Shown piece by piece: positions 27,430 to 34,896 of a stretch of DNA of 64,000 nucleotides. The stretch's first letter is position 1, and the number at the start of each line of letters is the position of its first letter. The position numbers were made by a program, and so were the translations under genes. The stretch comes from an uncultured Acetatifactor sp. (GTDB lineage Bacteria > Bacillota > Clostridia > Lachnospirales > Lachnospiraceae), in contig CAJUAB010000013.1 in assembly GCA_910583845.1 (NCBI GenBank), positions 1 through 64,000 of the forward strand. The letters run 5' to 3'. The notes beneath the pieces are model-generated. The model was given only the letters and a program-made list of their open reading frames with translations. It searched no databases and was not told the origin of the DNA.

Positions 27430-30224
27430 TGTTGCAGAAGCTTTGGCATAAAAAGTGGATGGTGATGTGTATGCTGCTGGGGTGTGTTTTGCTGGTCGCA
27501 ACTGTGGTCAGCTTTCCCCTGTACCGGACAGCGGCTTTTGACCGGATGCTCCAGGACGAGATGGAGGCATGGCTGGGCGAGCAGGGCGGCTGGCCTACCA
27601 TGAACACCATAACACTGATCTCCAAGAAGGACAGCGGCGGAAAGACAATCAGCAGGGTGGAGACCCTGATGGAAGAGATCTATGATGAGATGGGTGTGAG
27701 GGAGCGGGACACCATTTATTACTACAGTCTGGCCAAAGTGGCGGTGACATCCCTGATGAACCGTTCTGACATCGCCTCCGCCTCTCTGCGTCTCAGCTCC
27801 CTGTCGGACCTGCCGGAGCATGTGGAAATGCTGGCGGGGGAGATGTACTCGGAGGACGGGCTGGACGAAGAGGGCAATATCGAGGTGATCGTAAGCCAGG
27901 CCTGTATGGTGGAGGCGGGGCTCCTGGTAGGGGAGACTCTGGAGTTTGACGGTCTGAAAGGGCCGGACGGAAAGAATCTGCGGATCAGGATCAACGGCGT
28001 TTACAGGGAGGCGGCGGCTGGAGATGTTTACTGGCAGATTTCTCCGGAGGAGATGAATATTGTCTGCTTTATGGAAGAGCGCCTGTTCCATGACATGTTC
28101 ACGGGGGACAACGCGGGGCGTTACACCATCACCTGTACCTATTACAGCATGTTTGAATACGCGGATCTGAAAGCGGCGGATGTGGCGCAGATCAGAGAGT
28201 ACACGGATTATCTCACCCAGGAGAGCCCCTACCGCAGCACTTTGAAGGAGCCCGCGTACAGGGAGATCCTGGAGGGCTTTGACAAAAAGCAGAGCCGGAT
28301 AGAGGCTACGCTGCTCATTTTGCAGGTCCCGGTGCTGATCCTTTTGGCCGCTTTCCTGTTTATGATCTCCGGGCAGATGTATGAACTGGAGAGAAACGAG
28401 ATCTCTGTGCTCAAAAGCCGGGGCAGCTCCAGCGGACAGATTTTCCGGCTCTATCTGTATCAGAGTCTGTTTTTGACCGTTCTGGGGACTCTGGGGGGGC
28501 TTCCTCTGGGCACGGTGTTCTGCCGTTTCCTGGGTTCGGCCCGCAATTTCCTGGAGTTTTCCATGGGAGGCCAGATGGAGCTTGTCTGGACCAGAGACGT
28601 GCTGTACTACGCTGTGGCGGCCATGGCGGCCTGTGTGCTGATCATGACGCTGCCCGCCCTGAAACACAGCCGCCTGACCATAGTGAAGCTCAAGCGCCAG
28701 AAAGCCATAAAGAAACGCTCCTGGTGGGAGATCTGTTTTCTGGACCTGATCTGTCTGGGCGTGGCGATGTATGGCTATTACAACTTCTCGCGCAACAGGG
28801 GCGCTCTGGTGGAAGATGTGCTTATGGGCAAGGCGCTGGACCCGCTGCTCTATATCAGCTCCTCCCTGTTTATCGTGGGGATGGGTCTGCTGTTTCTGCG
28901 CCTGCAGCCGCTTTTGGTGCGGTTGATTTACACATTGGGCAGACGATTCTGGCGGCCGGCCAGCTATGCCTCCTATCTGGAGATTCTCAAAAACGGCCGC
29001 AGACAGCAGTTTATCATGCTGTTCATGATCCTGACGGTCTCTCTGGGCATGTTTCACGCCACGGTGGCCAGAACCATTCTACAGAATGCCATGGCCAATG
29101 TGGAGTATCTGGACGGCACGGATCTGGTGATCCGGGAGGTATGGAACTCCAATGCCTCCGCAGGCGGGGATGCCACGGCAGAACTGCGCTACTATGAACC
29201 GGATTACAGTAAGTATGCGTCTTTGGAGGGAAGCGCCGGCTACACGCGGGTAATCAGGGACGAACAGGCCAATGTGCAGATCCAGGGAGCCGAGCGGCAG
29301 CCGGTCACACTGCTGGGCATCCACACCCGGGAGTTCGGGGTAAATACCTGGCTGGATCAGGAACTGCTTGGCAGACATTACTATGAGGTGCTGAACGAAC
29401 TGGCAGTGGAACCCACCGGTGTGCTGGTGTCCCGGAATTTTCAGACGCTGCTGGGCTATAAGGCGGGAGATACCGTCAAGTGTTACAGCGGCTCCAAGAA
29501 GGAGATCAGGTGCAAAATCATTGATTTTGTGGACTATTGGCCCAGCTATGAACCCACCACGGTGAGTCTCCAGGCGGAGGGGGGAGTCAGCACCCGGGAC
29601 AATTTCCTGGTGATAGCGAATTTTGCCACGTTGCAGAAGACACTGGGGACGGTGCCCTATGAGGTCTGGATTTCTCTGGAGGAGGGGTGGGACCCGCAGC
29701 AGCTGCATCAGTGGATTCAGGACAACAATGTGCATATCGCCAGATATGTGGACAGAGACGCCGATCTGGAGAGAGTGGTGGCGGACCCGCTGATGCAGGG
29801 CACCAACGGCATTCTCACCATGGGATTTATCGTCACTCTGATTCTGTGCGCCGTGGGCTACCTGATCTACTGGGTCATGTCCATACGCTCGCGGGAAATG
29901 ATGTTTGGCGTACTGCGGGCCTGCGGTATGCACAAGGGGGAGATGTTCTTCATGCTGATCAATGAACAGATCTTTTCCGGCGTTTTTGCCATTCTGGGCG
30001 GCGTGGGCATCGGACATCTCTCCTCGGGCATGTTCGTGCCCATGCTGCAGACGGCCTATGCCGCCAGCAATCAGGTGCTGCCCATGGAACTGATCACCCG
30101 GCGGTCGGATATGCTGCGGCTCTACGGCGTGGTGGCCGCGGTGATGGCGCTCTGTCTGGCGGTGCTGATCTTTATTGTATTTCGTATGAATGTGGCCAGG
30201 GCCCTTAAGCTGGGCGAGGAGTAG
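27417..30224 (+). CDS. Large FtsX/MacB-type ABC transporter permease
   Basis: 935 residues. A first membrane segment (about 13-35) is followed by an extracellular domain (to about 295). A cluster of segments with an FtsX-like LERNEISVLKSRGSS motif comes next (about 300-430), then more segments to about 560, a second extracellular domain (about 565-790) and a final FtsX domain (about 800-930) with SREMMFGVLRACGMHKGE. Two FtsX units in one chain mean about ten membrane segments, as in mechanotransmission-type transporters. It should be powered by the two ATPases downstream and contact the two adaptors upstream. The gene overlaps adaptor 2 by 13 bases. Confidence 0.85.
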   Translation: MLGVMLQKLWHKKWMVMCMLLGCVLLVATVVSFPLYRTAAFDRMLQDEMEAWLGEQGGWPTMNTITLISKKDSGGKTISRVETLMEEIYDEMGVRERDTIYYYSLAKVAVTSLMNRSDIASASLRLSSLSDLPEHVEMLAGEMYSEDGLDEEGNIEVIVSQACMVEAGLLVGETLEFDGLKGPDGKNLRIRINGVYREAAAGDVYWQISPEEMNIVCFMEERLFHDMFTGDNAGRYTITCTYYSMFEYADLKAADVAQIREYTDYLTQESPYRSTLKEPAYREILEGFDKKQSRIEATLLILQVPVLILLAAFLFMISGQMYELERNEISVLKSRGSSSGQIFRLYLYQSLFLTVLGTLGGLPLGTVFCRFLGSARNFLEFSMGGQMELVWTRDVLYYAVAAMAACVLIMTLPALKHSRLTIVKLKRQKAIKKRSWWEICFLDLICLGVAMYGYYNFSRNRGALVEDVLMGKALDPLLYISSSLFIVGMGLLFLRLQPLLVRLIYTLGRRFWRPASYASYLEILKNGRRQQFIMLFMILTVSLGMFHATVARTILQNAMANVEYLDGTDLVIREVWNSNASAGGDATAELRYYEPDYSKYASLEGSAGYTRVIRDEQANVQIQGAERQPVTLLGIHTREFGVNTWLDQELLGRHYYEVLNELAVEPTGVLVSRNFQTLLGYKAGDTVKCYSGSKKEIRCKIIDFVDYWPSYEPTTVSLQAEGGVSTRDNFLVIANFATLQKTLGTVPYEVWISLEEGWDPQQLHQWIQDNNVHIARYVDRDADLERVVADPLMQGTNGILTMGFIVTLILCAVGYLIYWVMSIRSREMMFGVLRACGMHKGEMFFMLINEQIFSGVFAILGGVGIGHLSSGMFVPMLQTAYAASNQVLPMELITRRSDMLRLYGVVAAVMALCLAVLIFIVFRMNVARALKLGEE

Positions 30225-30251
30225 AAAAGCAGGTTGCGATAGGGGAAATGT

Positions 30252-30962
30252 ATGGAGACGGATAATTTGGAAGCAGGAAAAAAAGAGGCGACACGGGAGG
30301 CCGCCATAGTGATCAGCCATGTAAACAGGGTGTTTCCGGTGGCGGGAGGCGAGTTTCAGGCACTGACGGACATATGCGCGGAAGTTCCGGCAGGTGTGCT
30401 GACGATTTTGAAGGGGCGTTCCGGCTCCGGCAAGACCACGCTGCTGAATATAGTGGGAGCATTGGATGTGCCCACTTCCGGCAGTGTGCTGATCGGCGGG
30501 CGGGATGTGTGCAAACTGTCTGAGCGGGCAAGGGAGAATCTGCGCAGGACCAAGGTGGGCTTCGTTTTTCAGTCCGTGTCCCTGATTCCCACCATGGACG
30601 CCTTTCAGAACGTGGAGTTTTCTCTGCGTCTCGCGGGGGTGAAAAAGGACCGCGGCCAGCGGGTGGAAGAGTGTCTTAAGATGGTGGGGCTGGGAAACCG
30701 TATGCATCATATGCCCGTGGAGATGTCCGGCGGCGAGCAGCAGCGTGTGGCCATTGCCAGGGCCATAGCTCACAGGCCCCAGATTATTCTGGCGGACGAA
30801 CCCACGGCGGAGCTGGACAGCGCCATGGCGGCGGAAGTGGCCCGTCTGTTTCAGGAGATGACCCGCAGGGAGCATGTGACCATTGTCATGACCACACATG
30901 ACACCGGGCTGATGGACGCGGGAGACATGGTGATCGAGCTGGAGAACGGGCGGCAGATATAA
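30252..30962 (+). CDS. ABC transporter ATP-binding protein (LolD/MacB-like) 1
   Basis: 236 residues. Walker A GRSGSGKTT with Lys61, a Q-loop in FVFQSVSLIP, the signature MSGGEQQRVAIARA, Walker B ILADEPTAELD and an H-loop TTHD are all intact. This is the short ATPase class that drives FtsX/MacB-type permeases. It lies 27 bases after the permease and 37 before the second ATPase. Two different ATPases with a single double-FtsX permease could form a heterodimer, which fits a permease with two unequal halves. Substrate unknown. Confidence 0.88.
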   Translation: METDNLEAGKKEATREAAIVISHVNRVFPVAGGEFQALTDICAEVPAGVLTILKGRSGSGKTTLLNIVGALDVPTSGSVLIGGRDVCKLSERARENLRRTKVGFVFQSVSLIPTMDAFQNVEFSLRLAGVKKDRGQRVEECLKMVGLGNRMHHMPVEMSGGEQQRVAIARAIAHRPQIILADEPTAELDSAMAAEVARLFQEMTRREHVTIVMTTHDTGLMDAGDMVIELENGRQI

Positions 30963-30999
30963 ATAAAGCAAAGCTCTGAATGAAGAGGGATTGTGTGAG

Positions 31000-31944
31000 A
31001 TGGCAGAGGTAATGATACAGGCGGACGGCCTGGTAAAAATATATAAGACCAAGCAGACGGAGGTGCTGGCCCTGCAAGGGCTGGACCTGACCGTGGAAGA
31101 GGGGGAGCTGACCGCTCTGATCGGCAACAGCGGCAGCGGTAAATCCACTTTTCTGAATATGATCGGCGGTCTGGACAGACCCAGCGCCGGTTCCCTGGTG
31201 GTGGGCGGCAAGAATCTGTTTACCATGACCGAGCGGGAACTGGTGGTCTATAAACGGGACACCGTGGGATTTGTGTGGCAGAATAATGCCAGAAACCTTC
31301 TGCCCTATCTGTCGGCCCTGGAGAATGTGATGCTTCCCATGTATCTGTCGGACGTACGTAAAAAGAAGGCCAAAGCGCTGGAACTGCTGGAGCTGGTGGG
31401 CATGTCCGCCAAGAAACACAGCAGGCTGAACATGCTTTCCGGCGGTGAACAGCAGCGCATTGCCATAGCAATCGCTCTGTCCAATTCGCCCAGGCTTCTG
31501 CTGGCGGATGAACCCACCGGCAGCGTGGACCCGCGGACAGCCAACTATATATTTGATGTCTTCACGGAACTGAACCGTCAGGGCCAGACCATTCTGATCG
31601 TCACCCACGATGTGGCGCTCTCCAAGAAGGTAAAGCGGGTGGTGGCAATCCGGGACGGAAAGATCAGCAGCGAACGCATTCTGAAAGAGAAATATGCGGA
31701 CCGCATCAAGGAGGCGGCCATTGACTGGCGCACCGAGGATACACAGGAGGAGTATGTCATCGTGGATAAGGCGGGCAGAGTCCAGATTCCCAGAGACCTT
31801 CTCGCATCCATGAATCTGCGGGACAATAAGGTGAAACTGGAAATGTCGGAGGGAAAAGTCATTATCAGCGTTCCTGCGGACAATCCGGAAAATGAAAAAG
31901 AGCCTGCACAGCCGAAAGGCCACAAAACAGGAGGTTTTACATGA
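31000..31944 (+). CDS. ABC transporter ATP-binding protein 2 with an AbrB-like C-terminal tail
   Basis: 314 residues. The ATPase core (about 1-235) has Walker A GNSGSGKST with Lys48, signature LSGGEQQRIAIAIA, Walker B LLADEPTGSVD and an H-loop THD. Residues about 250-298 read like a SpoVT/AbrB swapped-hairpin unit (VDKAGRVQIPRDLL...VKLEMSEGKVIISVP), and a charged tail follows. AGAGGGA at 30984-30990 fits the ATG at 31000; the TTG at 30991 is too close to it. The stop overlaps the GH43 start by four bases, so exporter and glycosidase are translationally coupled. Confidence 0.85.
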   Translation: MAEVMIQADGLVKIYKTKQTEVLALQGLDLTVEEGELTALIGNSGSGKSTFLNMIGGLDRPSAGSLVVGGKNLFTMTERELVVYKRDTVGFVWQNNARNLLPYLSALENVMLPMYLSDVRKKKAKALELLELVGMSAKKHSRLNMLSGGEQQRIAIAIALSNSPRLLLADEPTGSVDPRTANYIFDVFTELNRQGQTILIVTHDVALSKKVKRVVAIRDGKISSERILKEKYADRIKEAAIDWRTEDTQEEYVIVDKAGRVQIPRDLLASMNLRDNKVKLEMSEGKVIISVPADNPENEKEPAQPKGHKTGGFT

Positions 31945-33491
31945 ACAGAGCGGCTCCAATTATCAAGGCGGATTACCCGAACCCGGATGTGGTCCGGGTG
32001 GAGGATACTTACTATATGGTCTGCGCTACCATGCATTTCATGCCCGGCGGCGTGATGCTGCGTTCCTTTGACCTGAAAAACTGGGAGATTGCCGGATATG
32101 TATATGATACGCTGGAAAACACTCCCCGGGAAAGGATGGAGGGGGAGGGCAGCATCTACGGAAAAGGTATGTGGGCCGCGTCTCTGCGCTATCATAACGG
32201 GCTCTTTTATGTGTTGTTCGGCGTACCGGAGAGCGGCTGTTATCTGTACACATCGGAGCAGGCGGAGGGGCCCTGGACCCGGCAAAGACTGGAGAGCCCC
32301 TACGGCTATCTCCATGATCCGTCTCTGCTGTTTGAGGAGGACGGACGGGTCTATATCGCGTTCGGGCGGTCAGATATCCGGCTTACGGAATGGGAGCCTG
32401 ATTTTTCCGGTCTCAGGGAAGGGGGGCTGGACAGAGTGATTGTTCAGGAGCGCCAGGATGTCTATCTGGGGCATGAGGGCTCTCATCTGTATAAGATAAA
32501 CGGAAAGTACTATCTGTTCACGATACACTGGCCCAAAAAGGAAGGGCGGGACAGGCGCACCCAGGTGTGCTTTGTGGCGGATTCCCCGGAGGGAGAGTTC
32601 ACGGAACACGAGGTTCTCAGCGATGACATGGGATTCCGCAATCAGGGGGTGGCGCAGGGCGGCATTGTAGATACCCCGGACGGCAGGTGGTATGCCATGC
32701 TTTTTCAGGATCACGGCGCAGTGGGACGAATGCCGGTGCTGGTGCCTGTGACCTGGCAGGGGGACCTGCCGGTATTCGGCCGGGAGGGCCGAGTGCCGGC
32801 TATCGTGTCCATCAGGAGCAACCGCCCCGGATATCAATATGAACCCCTGTACACATCGGACAGCTTCCCCTGCCTGCGGGACTGGCGGGGCCGCTATGAA
32901 CTGAAAAGGCAGTGGCAGTGGAATCATGATCCCGATCCCGGACTGTGGGGACTGAAGGAGGAAGGCGGTTTATGGGTCCGGACGGGTAAGCTCTGTACCA
33001 ATGTATTGCAGGCGCGGAACACCCTGACCCAGAGAATGCTTTATCCCCGGTGCAGCGGGGAGGTGACAGTGGACGGCTCCGCTCTGCGGGAGGGGGACTG
33101 CGCCGGCCTCTGCGCATTGCAGGGCTGCTATGGCATGATCGGAATCACCCGGTCGCTGAACACATATTATCTGGTGGTGGTCACCAGAACCTTGCAGAAT
33201 GAAAAACTCACCGGCAGGGCCGCGCAGGATTATATGCCCGGCAGAATGACGGACAGAGTCGCTCTGCCCGGGCCGGTGGCCCGGGTGAGAATATCCGCCA
33301 ATTTCACGGATATGGCGGACACGGTGGAATTTGCCTGGAAGAACGGCACACATTGGGAATCGCTGGGAGAGAGACACAGGCTGTACTTCCGGCTGGATCA
33401 CTTCGCCGGCTGCCGCTTCGCCCTGGCGGTATATGCCACCCGGGAAAGCGGAGGAGAGGCTGTGTTCAAAGACTTTGTCTATCAGGCATAG
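31941..33491 (+). CDS. GH43 beta-xylosidase/arabinofuranosidase with C-terminal beta-sandwich
   Basis: 516 residues of the xylosidase-type GH43 arrangement. Asp16 (YPNPDV), Asp126 (LHDPS) and Glu179 (GHEGSH) are the base, modulator and acid. The propeller ends near residue 310, and a concanavalin-like C-terminal domain (GH43_C2 type) runs to the end. No signal peptide; expected to release xylose or arabinose from oligosaccharides in the cytoplasm. The ribosome site AGGAGG lies inside the 3' end of the ATPase gene. This is the last gene of the long operon, and its final ten bases overlap the convergent AraC gene. Confidence 0.87.
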   Translation: MNRAAPIIKADYPNPDVVRVEDTYYMVCATMHFMPGGVMLRSFDLKNWEIAGYVYDTLENTPRERMEGEGSIYGKGMWAASLRYHNGLFYVLFGVPESGCYLYTSEQAEGPWTRQRLESPYGYLHDPSLLFEEDGRVYIAFGRSDIRLTEWEPDFSGLREGGLDRVIVQERQDVYLGHEGSHLYKINGKYYLFTIHWPKKEGRDRRTQVCFVADSPEGEFTEHEVLSDDMGFRNQGVAQGGIVDTPDGRWYAMLFQDHGAVGRMPVLVPVTWQGDLPVFGREGRVPAIVSIRSNRPGYQYEPLYTSDSFPCLRDWRGRYELKRQWQWNHDPDPGLWGLKEEGGLWVRTGKLCTNVLQARNTLTQRMLYPRCSGEVTVDGSALREGDCAGLCALQGCYGMIGITRSLNTYYLVVVTRTLQNEKLTGRAAQDYMPGRMTDRVALPGPVARVRISANFTDMADTVEFAWKNGTHWESLGERHRLYFRLDHFAGCRFALAVYATRESGGEAVFKDFVYQA

Positions 33492-34432
33492 GGATTTTCA
33501 TCCAGCAGAGCGCGGCTGTTTCGGGAGCGGTACTCGCTGGGCGTACAGTTTTTATATTGCTTGAACAGGCGGTTAAAGGTGGAGATGCTGGGAAAACCGG
33601 CCTGCAAAGCCACCTCGGTGATGGAGAGGTCCGGTCTGGCCAGCAGCTCCTCCGCCACCTTGATGCGCCGATGACAGAGATAGTCGCAGAAAGTAAACCC
33701 CGTGTACTGCTTGAACAGCCGGGAAAAGTGATATTTGGAAAAACCGGTGGATTCAGCGATGTCCTCCAGATTCAGCTCTTCCATATAGTGTACGTCGATA
33801 TACTCCATCAGACTGTTGAATTTCTGTATGTATTCCTTCTGCTTGTAAAGGCGGACATTGGGAAACAGGTTGCTGGCGTTGATATGGTTGTAGCCGAGCT
33901 TGGTAAAAAGGTTCAGCAGCAGGGCGAAAATGGTCAGTTCCGCATACTCGTTTCTGTTGAAATATTCGTTCCGCATCTGGATCAGCAGCTCATAGATGTC
34001 CTCATAGATCTGGGGATAGCTGTCCTTGGTCACATGCAGGGGCTGGGAGAGGATGGACTGGATGCCCACAAAACTTTTCAGCCGGGTGATCATGGAGATG
34101 TCAAACATGAAGATAAAGCGGCTGCCGCTGTCGGGGGCGAGAAGCTCATGCAGCTCCCCCGGCGGTATTATGAGGATCTCCCCGGGCTGCACATGGTAGC
34201 TGCCCTCTCCGGTGCGGACGTCATAGTAATTTTCTACGGGCATGATAATTTCCAGGGCGGCATGCCAGTGGGCTTCAAAACCATCCGTCTGGGTGTTGGG
34301 CCAGATGCGGACGGTTGAATTGTTATGGAAGGAAACCGTCTCCTGAGAATCCCGCACATCCCTTATGCCGGTGAAATCGAGATTGATGCCGTAAAAGTCA
34401 AGAAAATTGCCGTTTATCTTTACATCCGCCAT
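33482..34432 (-). CDS. AraC family transcriptional regulator 2
   Basis: 316 residues. An N-terminal cupin sensor domain (HWHAALEIIMPVENYYDV, GEILIIPPGELHELL) precedes an AraC-type double helix-turn-helix (IAESTGFSKYHFSRLFKQYTG, then LSITEVALQAGFPSISTFNRLFKQ). AAAGGAGA precedes the ATG at 34432. It diverges from the importer operon, which starts at 34897, and converges on the GH43 gene, overlapping its end by ten bases. Its position suggests control of the importer promoter and possibly of the operon upstream. The ligand is probably a xylan-derived oligosaccharide. Confidence 0.9.
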   Translation of the reverse strand: MADVKINGNFLDFYGINLDFTGIRDVRDSQETVSFHNNSTVRIWPNTQTDGFEAHWHAALEIIMPVENYYDVRTGEGSYHVQPGEILIIPPGELHELLAPDSGSRFIFMFDISMITRLKSFVGIQSILSQPLHVTKDSYPQIYEDIYELLIQMRNEYFNRNEYAELTIFALLLNLFTKLGYNHINASNLFPNVRLYKQKEYIQKFNSLMEYIDVHYMEELNLEDIAESTGFSKYHFSRLFKQYTGFTFCDYLCHRRIKVAEELLARPDLSITEVALQAGFPSISTFNRLFKQYKNCTPSEYRSRNSRALLDENPYA

Positions 34433-34896
34433 TTCCTGTGTCTCCTTTTGAAAATGCTTTTGCCAGGCAATTGCAATGCAGTCAGAATCGGGTATTCCTA
34501 TATGGTCCTGATGGCGCTGCCCGGAATCCGCTTTTTCTCAAAATCTATATGAGCAAATATTGCTATATTTCCCAAAATTTGCTCGTTCTTATATTCCGTT
34601 TGACTGATATTTGTGGGGAAAGTGCCCAAAATGCCCGGAAACATAAGATATTTCTATGTGTATATTCTATCATCTCAGACTTGAAAAGTAAATATTGCAC
34701 AATAATTTTTTTGATATTTATCAAAAAGTAAGCAATGTGTGAAGAGTAAATAGCAAAATATAGGGAGACAGAGCAACAACACAGAGATATAATTATCAGC
34801 ATAAAGTGCGAAGTCTGCATGATTACTTTTATTTTGTTATAGTAAATGACATCGGATCTAGAATGACATTTGCTATAGGTACACAGGGAGGCATGT
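34433..34896. promoter_or_regulatory. Divergent AT-rich regulatory region between AraC 2 and the importer operon
   Basis: This 464-base stretch is markedly more AT-rich than its surroundings. It holds an inverted repeat GAGCAAAT/ATTTGCTC (34551-34558 and 34577-34584), a rightward -10-like TATAGT at 34838-34843 with no good -35 at 17 bases, and two direct copies of AATGACAT (34845-34852 and 34862-34869) around the expected transcription start. The importer ribosome site GGGAGG lies at about 34885-34891. No gene is apparent. The layout suits AraC-dependent activation. Confidence 0.5.

Noticed and set aside
29079..31226. 715-codon minus-strand frame over the permease and first ATPase
   Set aside because: The plus strand shows complete Walker A, signature and Walker B motifs; the antisense product has no recognisable fold.
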